Shown here piece after piece: positions 8,489 to 17,230 of a stretch of DNA of 64,000 nt; within the stretch, counting starts at the first letter, position 1, and each line of letters starts with the position of its first letter. The notes below the pieces were generated by a model. That model was not told the DNA's origin. It searched no databases and saw only the letters and a program-made list of their open reading frames with translations. This stretch comes from Syntrophorhabdaceae bacterium PtaU1.Bin034. GTDB lineage: Bacteria > Desulfobacterota_G > Syntrophorhabdia > Syntrophorhabdales > WCHB1-27. The translations under genes and the position numbers were made by a program. The stretch lies in NCBI GenBank assembly GCA_002067405.1, contig MVRP01000004.1:1-64000 (forward strand). The letters run 5' to 3'.

Positions 8489-9119
8489 CTTTCTTCTCCC
8501 TCAGCCAGTAATCACAATCTTGCCTTAGCAGGCAGTTCGGACAGTCCGGTTTTTTCGCCTTGCAGATATATCGTCCGTGGATGATCATGAGGAGCGAAAA
8601 ACCGGTCCATAATTCCTCCGGCATTGCTGCCTTGAGATCAATTTCGATCTTTTCCGGGTCTGTATTAACCGTAAGCCCGATGCGGTTAGCCACCCGGATC
8701 ATGTGGGTATCGACGATAATGGCCGGCTTCCCGTAGGCAAGCCCCACGATCATGTTTGCCGATTTCCTTCCGATCCCTTTCACGGTTGCAAAAGCATCGA
8801 TATCATCAGGTACCCTGCCCCCGAACCGTCCTTTTATCTCATGCGCGATGTTCTTCAGGCTCTTGGCCTTGTTCCTGTAAAAGCCTGTCGGCCGGATATC
8901 CTCCTCGAGTTCCGGTTGGGGCGCTTCGAGGTAGTCGTCCAGCTTCGTATATTTCTTAAAGAGGTCCTTTGTGACGCGGTTTACCCTCTCGTCCGTGCAT
9001 TGTGCCGACAGGACGACTGCAACAGTAAGCTCCAGCGGGTTGGAGTAGTTGAGCTCTACCCGCGGTTTTCCATGCATTGCCTTGAGCTTCTCGATAATGG
9101 CGTTAATGTCTTTTTTCAT
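8481..9119 (-). CDS. nth: Endonuclease III (DNA glycosylase/AP lyase)
   Basis: Removes oxidised pyrimidines and cuts the abasic site in base-excision repair. The 212-aa protein has the helix-hairpin-helix VKGIGRKSA with catalytic Lys119 and the following Asp137 in VDTH. The C-terminal [4Fe-4S] ligand set is complete as Cys-X6-Cys-X2-Cys-X5-Cys (CKAKKPDCPNCLLRQDC). Length and all key residues match E. coli Nth. It overlaps polX upstream by 17 nt and tkt downstream by 8 nt, forming a polX-nth-tkt transcription unit that joins two base-excision repair genes. Confidence 0.95.
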   Translation of the reverse strand: MKKDINAIIEKLKAMHGKPRVELNYSNPLELTVAVVLSAQCTDERVNRVTKDLFKKYTKLDDYLEAPQPELEEDIRPTGFYRNKAKSLKNIAHEIKGRFGGRVPDDIDAFATVKGIGRKSANMIVGLAYGKPAIIVDTHMIRVANRIGLTVNTDPEKIEIDLKAAMPEELWTGFSLLMIIHGRYICKAKKPDCPNCLLRQDCDYWLREKKDV

Positions 9120-10830
9120 TTTTCACTCTTCTGAAGAACTCCCGGAGTTCGACGGAATTCTTCGAATTCAATACGTCACCCGGCTCCAGCCAACCCTTTC
9201 TGGCAATTCCCAACCCGTAGACCAACTCGGCCAGGCCCTTTGCTGAATGAGCATCGGGATTAATTGCAATCTTAACCCCTTTCTCTTTTGCCTGTTTCAT
9301 GTATCTCCAATCAATATCGAGGCGGTAGGGACTCGCGTTCAACTCGATCACGACCTTATGTTCCGCCGCGGCATCGATTATAGTCCTCATATCTACCCGG
9401 TATCCTTCCCTTGCGAGGAGGAGCCTGCCCGTCGGATGCCCCAGCACCGTGACATGGGGGTTCTCCATCGCCCTCATTATCCTTCTCTCCATATCAACCT
9501 GGGTCATGGTGAACGCAGAATGGACTGAGGCGATAACGAAATCAAAACCTGCGAGCAGATCGTCTTCGTAGTCGAGGCTGCCATCAGGAAGGATATCACT
9601 TTCTATACCCTTAAAAAAACAAAAATCCTGATTTGCTTCATTGAAGCGGTCAATCGCTTCCCATTGCCTCAGGACGTCGTCCGCCTTCAGACCACCTGCA
9701 TAGTAAGCGCTTTTGCTGTGATCCGAGATGCCGACATAAGACAGACCAAGTTCCCTGGCAACATTCGCGATAGCCTCAAGATCATCCGATCCGTCGCTCA
9801 TGTCCGTGTGCACATGAAGCGTCCCTTTGATATCCTTCATCTCGACAAGTTGCGGGAGGTTGCCGTTCTGCGCCGCTTCTATCTCTCCCATGTCTTCGCG
9901 CAACTCCGGCGGAATGAAAGAAAGGCCCAGGTAATGGTAAATCGCGTTCTCATCCTCCAGCGCGATAAACCTTTCCCCTTCGAACAAACCATATTCATTG
10001 AGCTTGAGGTTCCTTCTCTTCGCTATCCCCCTCAGCTTCACGTTGTGTTCCTTGCTGCCCGTAAAATATATGAGCGCATAAGGGAAAGAGGTGGTGCTCA
10101 CAACTCTCAGATCGGCTTCAAGCCCGGATGCGAGACGGACCGATGTCTTTGTCTCGCCTTCGACGAGGACCTCTTCTACCCCCGGCATGGAAGTAAACTG
10201 CCGGGAAATACCGGCCCATTCGTCTCCTGCAACGAGCAAATCGATGTCCCTGACAATCTCCTTTTTTCTTCTTACACTCCCGCAAACTTCAACGAGCCCT
10301 TCCGGAGCCATCCGGCTGAACCTTTCTCGCAGTTTGGTCGCAAGCGGGTAAACCTCGCCAAATAGAAATTCTCCCTTATGCCGTTTGAAAAAATCTATAC
10401 CCTTCAGTATCTTCTCTTGCGTCTTCTCGCCAAAACGGAAGAGACCGATGAGCCGGTTCTCTTTGCATGCGTATTCGAGCTCCCCCATGGTGGTGATGCC
10501 CAGCTGTTCATAGAGCACCTTAATCTTTTTTGGACCGAGGTTCGGAATACCGAGAAGTTCCAGAAGTCCAAGAGGGAATTTCTGCTTCAGTTCCTCGTGA
10601 TATGCTATCTTTCCGGTTTCGCTGTACTCGATGATCTTGGCTGCAAGGGTCTCGCCGATGCCCTTAATCTCCCTTAACCTTCCTTGTTTTACTATTGATT
10701 CGAAGTTATCGAGGCCTGCGATTATCCTGGCGGCGTTGTAATAAGCCTTTACTTTGAAGGTATTTTCGCCTTCGATTTCGAGCAGAGCCCCGATCTCTTC
10801 CAGGATCGCCGGAATAGATCTTTGTTGCAT
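9103..10830 (-). CDS. polX: DNA polymerase X family protein with PHP domain
   Basis: Family X gap-filling polymerase with 3'-5' exonuclease, used in base-excision repair. The 575-aa chain has the standard bacterial PolX order: N-terminal helix-hairpin-helix 8-kDa region (IKGIGETLAAKI, near residue 55), thumb HhH (GIPNLGPKKI), nucleotidyltransferase palm GSVRRKKEIVRDIDLL with the DxD metal ligands (about residues 184-199), and a C-terminal PHP phosphoesterase starting at TLHVHTDMSDGSDD (about residue 335) and ending with the NPDAHS metal site. No Shine-Dalgarno precedes the ATG; a promoter ends only 5 nt before it, so the mRNA may be leaderless. Confidence 0.94.
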   Translation of the reverse strand: MQQRSIPAILEEIGALLEIEGENTFKVKAYYNAARIIAGLDNFESIVKQGRLREIKGIGETLAAKIIEYSETGKIAYHEELKQKFPLGLLELLGIPNLGPKKIKVLYEQLGITTMGELEYACKENRLIGLFRFGEKTQEKILKGIDFFKRHKGEFLFGEVYPLATKLRERFSRMAPEGLVEVCGSVRRKKEIVRDIDLLVAGDEWAGISRQFTSMPGVEEVLVEGETKTSVRLASGLEADLRVVSTTSFPYALIYFTGSKEHNVKLRGIAKRRNLKLNEYGLFEGERFIALEDENAIYHYLGLSFIPPELREDMGEIEAAQNGNLPQLVEMKDIKGTLHVHTDMSDGSDDLEAIANVARELGLSYVGISDHSKSAYYAGGLKADDVLRQWEAIDRFNEANQDFCFFKGIESDILPDGSLDYEDDLLAGFDFVIASVHSAFTMTQVDMERRIMRAMENPHVTVLGHPTGRLLLAREGYRVDMRTIIDAAAEHKVVIELNASPYRLDIDWRYMKQAKEKGVKIAINPDAHSAKGLAELVYGLGIARKGWLEPGDVLNSKNSVELREFFRRVKNEKRH

Positions 10831-10835
10831 TGATT

Positions 10836-10865
10836 ATTATCGTACAGGCCGGAAAATGAAGTCAA
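10836..10865 (-). promoter_or_regulatory. polX promoter abutting the start codon
   Basis: Minus strand TTGACT (10865-10860), 18-nt spacer, GATAAT (10841-10836): ten of twelve consensus bases. The -10 ends 5 nt before the polX ATG at 10830, so transcription should begin at or next to the start codon. Confidence 0.5.
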
Positions 10866-10911
10866 CTCAAACAAAAACAGTGAAAACAGGAAAATCGTAA
10901 AATGAAAAAAG

Positions 10912-11361
10912 CTATTCCCCGCCTTCATCCAGTTTTAGGAGCACCATGCCGGTGAGAGGGTCGAGGTCACGATGTGCGTCTATGCCTTCTATCTCAAGAA
11001 TGACTGCCTCGAGTATGATAAAGGTCTCGGCGAAATCACGAAGACATCCGACCTTCACACTGTCCCTCTTGCCGTAAGCCCCGTGAAAATGAACTCTCGG
11101 CTCATCTCCCTGCCAGAAGATGGTACCAATACCGACTGTTTCGTGGCTTTCCTTGAGATCGCGCCAAACCGGCCGGGGAGGCAGTTCCTCTTTTTCCGGG
11201 CCGACGACTATCCTGGCCGTCTTTATTCCGCCAATCAGATAGAAGATACCGGCTCTTATATTTTCCCTTTTAACGAGTCCGCAGATTTCATCGAGTACTG
11301 CATCGCCGTTTTCCAGCCGAACAAGTATGACCCTGCCCGCTCTGCCCGTCTGGTACTTCAT
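10912..11361 (-). CDS. PPC/DUF296 domain protein
   Basis: A 149-aa protein that is essentially one PPC (DUF296) domain. The family occurs alone in bacteria and fused to AT-hooks in plant DNA-binding proteins; the bacterial role is unknown. Seen features: an N-terminal strand (GRVILVRLENGD), IFYLIGGIKTARI, the HFHGAYGKR metal-site-like histidines at about residues 98-106, and ILEIEGIDAHRDLDPLTGMVLLKL at the end. ATG at 11361 has AAGGAGGG 6 nt upstream; a longer reading from 11433 lacks a ribosome site. It follows the sensor kinase on the same strand after about 150 nt. Confidence 0.8.
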   Translation of the reverse strand: MKYQTGRAGRVILVRLENGDAVLDEICGLVKRENIRAGIFYLIGGIKTARIVVGPEKEELPPRPVWRDLKESHETVGIGTIFWQGDEPRVHFHGAYGKRDSVKVGCLRDFAETFIILEAVILEIEGIDAHRDLDPLTGMVLLKLDEGGE

Positions 11362-11508
11362 GCTATTCCCTCCTTGCCGGATGTTCGCACTATCATAGCA
11401 TTTTTGGAAGCTGGAGCCCAGTTTCGCACACACCTGGTTCGTGGCTGCCTGCCGGTTTTCACTGCTAAAGAACGTCTTATCTTCAAGGAAGGTGGAGGGG
11501 AACGAAAG

Positions 11509-13506
11509 CTACTCGCTGATCAGCGCCGGCCGAGATAGCACGGCCTTTACCACAGTGATGGCGTCGGTGTCTCTGTACGGCTTATCGAGGAAATCGTCAA
11601 TATCGTGCTCTTTCAGCTTATCCCTCTGTTCTTCGCTCATAAACCCGCTCGATATGACGACCTTGAGCGTTTTTGATATCTCCCGAAGCTTTTGCAGTAC
11701 TTCTTCGCCGTCCATTCCCGGCATTATCATATCAAGAATCACCAGATCGACCGGCTGTGATTGTGCTTTAAGCAACGCAATAGCATCAGGGCCGTCTTTC
11801 GCCTGCAACACCTCGAATCCTTCGGCCGAAAGGATACCTGTAATCAATTCCCGAACCACTTTCTCGTCGTCAACCACAAGGATCCTGTTCTTCTTGGGGT
11901 CTCTCTTCGGCGCAACTTGCTTCCTTGGCCTTTCTTTCTGCTCGGCCGTAAAAGGAAAATAGAGGGTAAAGACAGTCCCTTTATCCCTGCCGCTTTTCAG
12001 CTCTATGAACCCGCCGTAGCTCCGAACCACTTTCTGAACCAGATACAAACCCATTCCCAGCTTTTTGTTGTTTTCGGTCTTCGTCGTGAAGAAAGGTTCG
12101 AATACCTTGTTTCTCAGTTCTTCGTCAATGCCGCTCCCCGTGTCTTCTACGGTGACGACCGCAAACTCCCGATCACCGATGTACGCCTTTCTCCGAGTTC
12201 TGATCGTGAGCGTCCCCCCTTCAGGCATAGCGTCCTTTGCATTGATGCAAAGGTTGAGGAAGGCGTGCTGGAGTTCGCCTGCATCTCCTTTGAGGAGAGG
12301 CAACTCCTTATCGAACTCCTTTTGTATGGTAATATTCCTGAAGCTCTGCTTGACAAGAAAGAGTATATCTCCAAGCAGAGCGTTGAGATCTATGTTGTCG
12401 ACCTTCTTCGTTCTTTGCCTTCTCGAAAAATTAAGCAGATGCTCTGTCAAGGTAGCAGCCCTTTTCGCAGAGCTTTCAATAACCTCTGCATACCGGTTGA
12501 GTTGCCCCTCCTGGGGGGTCATCCGCTTTACCAGCGACGCGTAACCCAGGATACCGGTCAAGACGTTATTGAAATCATGGGCTATTCCGCCTGCGAGCTT
12601 ACCGATGCTTTCCATCTTGTTACGGTAAATGTTTTCCTCTTCTTCGATCCTCTCGTCCGCCACATCCTTGAGCACGAGACTTTTGAAAACAACCTTTCCT
12701 TCCTCATCCTTTATGGGATAGCTCTCCAGTGTATAGAGTTTATAGTCTTCGCCCTTCCTGTAATGCATCTCGCCACGCAGGACGAAGTCCTTCTCAAGGA
12801 ACCCCTTTTCAATCCCACTAAACAGGTCCTCTATCTTCTCCACGCCGACCAGGGCTTTTCCTTCAAAAAACTCCTCCCTGCCCTTTGTGTTGGCAAAACA
12901 GATAGCCCCATTTCGGTCGACCAAAAAGAGTGCGTCAGGAAACTGGTCGATAATGTTCTCCAGAAGGGTCTTTGTAGTGGCCAGCCGCGAATCGAGTTGA
13001 CGCGCCTTTACGTCTTCCGTCATCTTCAGCTCGTTGATGTTCATGTTAAGAAGGATGAAGCGATTCAGGATTTCACAAAGGAGATCGAGGTCTCTCAGAA
13101 CGCTTGCCTCAAGCTGTACCGCCTTCTTCTTGCCTAGGATAAGGTAGCCGAAAACGCTGATATTTCTCCTGAGGGGATAGACATAAAGGGTCCCGTAACC
13201 GAAGATGTTTTGATACACAGAGGGCGAAAATATGGTACCTTTTACTTTTTCGAGCGCTTCGCATTCAATGCTCCTCAGGGCACCGTGAATACCAAAAAAG
13301 CTCCTGTCCTCCTCGCCTCTCGATACAAGTTCGCACATGTCGAAGATCGTTTCTTCCACAAAGACGCGGGGCATTGAAGCAAAAAGGTCTTTCTCGCCTT
13401 CCATATGCTGGAACATTTTTATGATGATGGAGTAATTGCTGATGGTCCTTTCGAAGAAATTCCACTGGAAAAGAAGGGACTCGTCTCTCAGGCTACTTTC
13501 CTCCAT
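11509..13506 (-). CDS. Hybrid sensor histidine kinase with PAS and C-terminal receiver domain
   Basis: A 665-aa soluble signalling protein without membrane segments. Order: an N-terminal GAF-like region (about 1-160), a linker helix, a PAS domain starting near LLENIIDQFPDALFLVDRNG, a HisKA dimerisation helix with the phospho-accepting His in GGIAHDFNNVLTGILG, a HATPase domain (N box NLCINAKDAMPEGG, DTGSGI, GMGLYLVQKV), then a receiver domain with acidic pocket VVDDE and phospho-Asp in LVILDMIMPGMDG. There is no DNA-binding output, so the signal probably passes to another protein. The start ATG at 13506 overlaps the upstream HDOD gene by 14 nt, indicating coupled expression. The signal is unknown; the position downstream of tupABC is suggestive but not proof of a link with tungsten. 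Confidence 0.9.
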   Translation of the reverse strand: MEESSLRDESLLFQWNFFERTISNYSIIIKMFQHMEGEKDLFASMPRVFVEETIFDMCELVSRGEEDRSFFGIHGALRSIECEALEKVKGTIFSPSVYQNIFGYGTLYVYPLRRNISVFGYLILGKKKAVQLEASVLRDLDLLCEILNRFILLNMNINELKMTEDVKARQLDSRLATTKTLLENIIDQFPDALFLVDRNGAICFANTKGREEFFEGKALVGVEKIEDLFSGIEKGFLEKDFVLRGEMHYRKGEDYKLYTLESYPIKDEEGKVVFKSLVLKDVADERIEEEENIYRNKMESIGKLAGGIAHDFNNVLTGILGYASLVKRMTPQEGQLNRYAEVIESSAKRAATLTEHLLNFSRRQRTKKVDNIDLNALLGDILFLVKQSFRNITIQKEFDKELPLLKGDAGELQHAFLNLCINAKDAMPEGGTLTIRTRRKAYIGDREFAVVTVEDTGSGIDEELRNKVFEPFFTTKTENNKKLGMGLYLVQKVVRSYGGFIELKSGRDKGTVFTLYFPFTAEQKERPRKQVAPKRDPKKNRILVVDDEKVVRELITGILSAEGFEVLQAKDGPDAIALLKAQSQPVDLVILDMIMPGMDGEEVLQKLREISKTLKVVISSGFMSEEQRDKLKEHDIDDFLDKPYRDTDAITVVKAVLSRPALISE

Positions 13507-14329
13507 TCGCCACCCCCAAGAGCTCGCTGATCCTTTTTGCTTCACTCTCTATCCGTTCCTTTTCCCTCTGGAGGATAATGCTTTGGGCGCCCAGATCAGC
13601 TTTCGGATTCGTGATAAACAAATCAGCGGCTCTTACGAGATCAACAAGGGCATTTTGACCGTCCGGCCTGGCATGATGCCGGCGAATAACATTGGAAAAC
13701 TCTTCCGGGAATCTCCACTTCACTGACATGAAGTAGCCCACCTCCTGATGATCGACACCAAACGTCTCCCTCTCGAGAATGCAGATGTCCATTCCCGTTC
13801 GGCGTGCTTCCTCTATAAGGTTCCGATACTGCTCCCCGTACATATAGAGAACGGCTTTCCCCAGATCATGGAGGATCGATACGGTAAACGCCTTTTCAGG
13901 ATCCTCGATCATGGTGTCGGCGCTCAGGATTTTAGCGGCATAACCCACCTTGAGCGAGTGCATCCAGAGCACGGTGAGGTCCTGTTGCCTCAGGTTCCAT
14001 CGACCCAGTACTTCTTTCAGGAAGGCCAGGCACATCACTATATTCTTGATTTCCTCGAAACCGATGACCACCATCGCCCTTTCGAGATTGACTACTGTCG
14101 CCCCCCTGCTGTAGTAGGCGGAATTTGCAATGCTGATGATCTTCGAAGAAATGGCCTGATCGTACTTCACAATCTTGAAGAGCTGATTGAACGACGAGTT
14201 GGGGTCGTTCATTACCCTGAGGAGTTCGCTGATAATCGTGTTAAGAGTCGGCAGGACCTTCAATGTCTCTGCCTTCGCAAAGACCTCTTCTCTCAATAAT
14301 TCGGTTTCTTTTAACGATGACGCCTGCAT
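13493..14329 (-). CDS. HDOD domain signalling protein
   Basis: A 278-aa cytosolic protein dominated by an HDOD domain (about residues 20-215), a catalytically defective relative of HD phosphohydrolases used in bacterial signal relay. It begins LKVLPTLNTIISELL and keeps SILHDLGKAVL, HQEVGYFMSVKW and VIRRHHA. A short coiled-coil tail (QREKERIESEAKRI) follows. It lies between tupC (66 nt upstream) and the hybrid kinase (14-nt overlap), all in one direction. HDOD proteins often act as partners of kinases or receiver domains, so a kinase-HDOD pair is plausible. Target unknown. Confidence 0.88.
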   Translation of the reverse strand: MQASSLKETELLREEVFAKAETLKVLPTLNTIISELLRVMNDPNSSFNQLFKIVKYDQAISSKIISIANSAYYSRGATVVNLERAMVVIGFEEIKNIVMCLAFLKEVLGRWNLRQQDLTVLWMHSLKVGYAAKILSADTMIEDPEKAFTVSILHDLGKAVLYMYGEQYRNLIEEARRTGMDICILERETFGVDHQEVGYFMSVKWRFPEEFSNVIRRHHARPDGQNALVDLVRAADLFITNPKADLGAQSIILQREKERIESEAKRISELLGVANGGK

Positions 14330-14395
14330 TTGCTAATGTTATCGAATGATGAGAGAAAAAATTAAGCGCGTTTGCCCGGGTTTTTACGCTTTTTT

Positions 14396-15511
14396 CTATT
14401 TGACGGGAGATTTCCTCGTCGCATGGATGGCTGTTGCCTTGAATGAGGCGACCACGTGCCGGCCCTCTACGAGTTGCAAACCCTCGAGAGATTGAAGGGT
14501 AACATAAGAAATGAGCGGAAACCCGCAGTCCAGGTGGATCTTCCAATAGAACCCCATCGGCGTCACGTTGGTGATAATGCCCGGAAAGATATTCCTGGCG
14601 CTTGTTTTTGCATGGTCCGATCCAACGGAAATGGTCACATTTTCCGGCCTTATGAACAAATCCACCATCTCTCCCACATGAAAATCACCCATTGCTTCGA
14701 CTTCCTTACCGCCGACCGACGCCTTGAATGCGCCATTCCTGCTTTCCAAAACATGACCTGATAGAATGGTCCCGATGCCCACAAGCCCGGCCACAGATTC
14801 ATCCCTCGGCTTATTCATCACCTCTTCCGATGATCCTATTTGACTGATTGTTCCCCGGTTCATTACCAGCATCCGGTCAGAAAGCCTGAGCGCCTCAACA
14901 AGATCGTGGGTGACAAAAGCGGCAGTCGTTTTAGTCTTCTTGAGGATTGTCTTCATATCTTCAATGAGAGGCTCCCGGCTTTTTGGATCAAGCGATGCAA
15001 AAGGCTCGTCGAGAAGAATAACTTCAGGGTTCGTGGCAAAGGCGCGGGCAAGATTCGTTCTCTGAGCCTCCCCTCCCGAAAGACTTCGCGCCGAACGGCT
15101 CCTGAGCTGCAGGATACCGAACAAGTCGAGATATTCCAGGACAATGCGGGTTATCTCCGACTTCTTGAGCCCCCGTATCTTCAAGCCCGAGGCAACATTC
15201 TCAAATACCGTCGTATCGAAAAGGAGGGGTTCCTGAAATGCCATTGAAAGGACACGGCGGTACTCGAGAACAGGGCACTCCTCGCCGACCTTTCGCCCCT
15301 GGAACCACAATTCACCTTCAAAGGGATTTACCAGATAGGCAAGGGTCTGAAGCAATGTTGTTTTTCCGGCCCCATTCGGGCCTATCACCGCAAGCACCTC
15401 GCCTGCTTGCACCGTGAGGGAGGGAACATGAAGGATTACATCCCCTCCCCGCACTACCTTTAGATTTCTTCCCTCGATTATGGGATTGGTTACCGGACTG
15501 CTGCAATTCAC
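14396..15511 (-). CDS. tupC: Tungstate ABC transporter, ATP-binding protein
   Basis: Energises tungstate uptake on the inner face of the membrane. The 371-aa chain has Walker A GPNGAGKT (about 43-50), Q-loop FQEP, signature LSGGEAQR, Walker B VILLDEPFASLD and H-loop THD, then a C-terminal TOBE/mop-like region (about 240-371) typical of molybdate and tungstate transporters and used for oxyanion regulation. It starts with GTG at 15511 overlapping the tupB stop by 4 nt (GTGA), so translation is coupled. The assignment to tungstate rather than molybdate rests on the TupA-type binding protein in the same operon. Confidence 0.88.
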   Translation of the reverse strand: MNCSSPVTNPIIEGRNLKVVRGGDVILHVPSLTVQAGEVLAVIGPNGAGKTTLLQTLAYLVNPFEGELWFQGRKVGEECPVLEYRRVLSMAFQEPLLFDTTVFENVASGLKIRGLKKSEITRIVLEYLDLFGILQLRSRSARSLSGGEAQRTNLARAFATNPEVILLDEPFASLDPKSREPLIEDMKTILKKTKTTAAFVTHDLVEALRLSDRMLVMNRGTISQIGSSEEVMNKPRDESVAGLVGIGTILSGHVLESRNGAFKASVGGKEVEAMGDFHVGEMVDLFIRPENVTISVGSDHAKTSARNIFPGIITNVTPMGFYWKIHLDCGFPLISYVTLQSLEGLQLVEGRHVVASFKATAIHATRKSPVK

Positions 15512-16206
15512 CTGGGTCTTTCTCTCTGCTGTACATAGGTGAGTACCAGATTGACGCCGAACGCAAGAAGCAGGAGGATTACTCCGAGGGCAATAGCCAT
15601 ATCGAAGTTACCCCTGCTCGTCTCCATAACAGTCGCGGTTGTGAGGACCCGGGAATACCCCTTTATATTGCCACCCACCATAATCGACGCCCCTACCTCT
15701 GATATAACACCTCCAAAGCCGGCCATCACGGCGGCAAGGAGCGGAAGTTTCGCTTCCCTGATCAGTATCCAGGTCAATTGCAGGCGTGTTGCGCCAAGGG
15801 CCAGGATCTGAAGCTTCAGCTTTTTTGGAAGGTGCTGCATCGCAGCAAGAGTGATTCCCATGACGATGGGTGTCGCGATAACTGCCTGAGCGACGATCAT
15901 GGCTGTTGGCGTATAGAGGATTTCGAGGAATCCAAGCGGGCCGCTCCGCCAAAGGAGTATGCTGACAAACAGACCTACTACCACTGGCGGAAGACCCATA
16001 CCGGTGTTGATAAGGCTTACGACGATTCGCCGTCCAGGGAAACGGGTGAGAGCGACCAGGGTTCCGATGGATATCCCGATTATGAGGCTGACAACGGTCG
16101 CTATCCCGGACACCTTGAGAGAAAGTAAAGTAATACCGATGACTTCCGAATCAAATGTGACCAGAAGCCAGAAGGCTTTTATTATCCCTTCAAGAATCAG
16201 TTCCAA
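15508..16206 (-). CDS. tupB: Tungstate ABC transporter, permease
   Basis: Inner-membrane channel subunit of the tungstate importer. The 232-aa sequence is hydrophobic with about five to six membrane helices, and contains the binding-protein-dependent permease region where EAA-type contacts lie (ATRLQLTWILIREAKLPLLAAVMAGFGGVISEVGA, described here by position about 140-173). Length and order match TupB. The reading frame opens with TTG at 16206 and no strong ribosome site is seen; the true start may be uncertain by a few codons. It is separated from tupA by 166 nt that contain a partial duplicate of the tupA 3' end and two hairpins. Confidence 0.88.
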   Translation of the reverse strand: MELILEGIIKAFWLLVTFDSEVIGITLLSLKVSGIATVVSLIIGISIGTLVALTRFPGRRIVVSLINTGMGLPPVVVGLFVSILLWRSGPLGFLEILYTPTAMIVAQAVIATPIVMGITLAAMQHLPKKLKLQILALGATRLQLTWILIREAKLPLLAAVMAGFGGVISEVGASIMVGGNIKGYSRVLTTATVMETSRGNFDMAIALGVILLLLAFGVNLVLTYVQQRERPR

Positions 16207-16251
16207 CTATTTACCAACACCCTGGCGAAAGGGGAAAAGACATTACCATCT

Positions 16252-16405
16252 ATTTCCCCAAATCTTCCACCTTTTTCCCAGCTGGCAATTACTGGGGCTC
16301 GCGTCGCCCCCTCCAACAGCAAGGCTGCTGGAGCCACCCCTCAGCAAAAGGAAGAAAAAGCATCCCCCTTGTTCATTTCCCCAAATCTTCCACCTTTTTC
16401 CCAGC
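16252..16405. repeat. direct duplication of the tupA 3' end
   Basis: An identical 31-nt segment occurs at 16252-16282 and 16375-16405 (123-nt spacing). The second copy encodes the last codons of TupA and its stop; the first is a non-coding copy between tupA and tupB. Flanking bases show weaker similarity, consistent with an old tandem duplication of about 123 bp that has diverged except for this block. Confidence 0.85.
16293..16333. other. two hairpins in the tupA-tupB spacer
   Basis: GGGGC (16293-16297) pairs with GCCCC around 16305-16310, and CTCCAACAGC (16311-16320) pairs with GCTGCTGGAG (16323-16332) with one G-U pair and a very short loop. Neither is followed by a T run on the minus strand, so they look more like RNA-stabilising or translation-tuning structures after the binding-protein gene than terminators. 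Confidence 0.5.
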
Positions 16406-17230
16406 GTCAGCGAAGAAAAGGGGCGAGCCGAACTTTTCAACTCCGAAACTCTTGATGATCGCTTGCGTTTCCGCAGCCACCATGAAATCGACGAAGGCTT
16501 TGGCCCCTGCCGCATTTACCTTACGCCACTTCTCGGGATTTACCTCAATCACGTGATAAATATTGAGCAACAGGGCGTCCCCTTCGGTGAGGATATCGAG
16601 CCCCAGGCGCTTGTTGAGGGCGAGAAATGTTCCCCGGTCCGCAAGCGTATATGCCTTTTTCTCCGATGCAACGTTCAATGTCTGTCCCATGCCGAGACCC
16701 GTCTGCTGGTACCATTTTTGCTCCTCGGGATTGACACCTGCCGCCTTCCACAGGGCCTTTTCCTTTGCATGAGTCCCGGAGTTATCACCTCTGGATATGA
16801 AAAGGGCCTGGACTCCGGCAATCTTCTTGAATGCATCTACCGAAGACTTCAACCCTTTGATCTTGGCCGGATCAGCTTTGGGCCCCACCACTATAAAGTC
16901 GTTGTGCATCACGAGTCGTCGGTTGACGCCGTACCCTTCGGCCATGAATTTTTTCTCCGCATCGGGTGAATGGACCAGCAATACATCAGCTTCTCCCTTT
17001 TGCCCCATGGCCATGGCCTGCCCGGAACCGACCGCGATAGTCTTCACGAAATATCCGGTCTTTTTTTCAAAAACGGGAATGAGAACGTCCAACAGCCCCG
17101 AATCCTGGGTGCTTGTAGTTGTTGCCAGAATGATATTCTTCTGTTGAGCTTCAACCGAAAGCGGGGCAATGGAAATGGTGGGTAATATCAATGCGACAAT
17201 GACAAAAAACAACTTTTTGAGCGGGTTCAT
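16373..17230 (-). CDS. tupA: Tungstate-binding protein of ABC transporter
   Basis: Extracytoplasmic receptor that captures tungstate. The 285-aa precursor has an N-terminal signal peptide (about residues 1-28, ending SVEAQ). The mature protein begins with the TupA hallmark ATTTSTQDSGLLDVLIP, in which the TTTS segment binds the oxyanion, and then GSGQAMAMGQKGEADVLLVHSP. This distinguishes it from ModA and WtpA. ATG at 17230 has a strong AAGGAGG 8 nt upstream. First gene of a tupABC-HDOD-kinase run. Its last codons lie in a 31-nt block that is repeated 123 nt downstream. Tungsten is used by formate dehydrogenases and aldehyde or benzoyl-CoA-type oxidoreductases of anaerobes. Confidence 0.93.
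   Translation of the reverse strand: MNPLKKLFFVIVALILPTISIAPLSVEAQQKNIILATTTSTQDSGLLDVLIPVFEKKTGYFVKTIAVGSGQAMAMGQKGEADVLLVHSPDAEKKFMAEGYGVNRRLVMHNDFIVVGPKADPAKIKGLKSSVDAFKKIAGVQALFISRGDNSGTHAKEKALWKAAGVNPEEQKWYQQTGLGMGQTLNVASEKKAYTLADRGTFLALNKRLGLDILTEGDALLLNIYHVIEVNPEKWRKVNAAGAKAFVDFMVAAETQAIIKSFGVEKFGSPLFFADAGKKVEDLGK

Noticed and set aside
11761..13137. 458-codon plus-strand open frame
   Set aside because: Antisense to the hybrid kinase; no domain pattern and no ribosome site.
16243..16515. 90-codon minus-strand frame with an internal peptide repeat
   Set aside because: The repeat (GKRWKIWGN twice) is only the out-of-frame reading of the duplicated tupA 3' end; it overlaps tupA and is not a gene.
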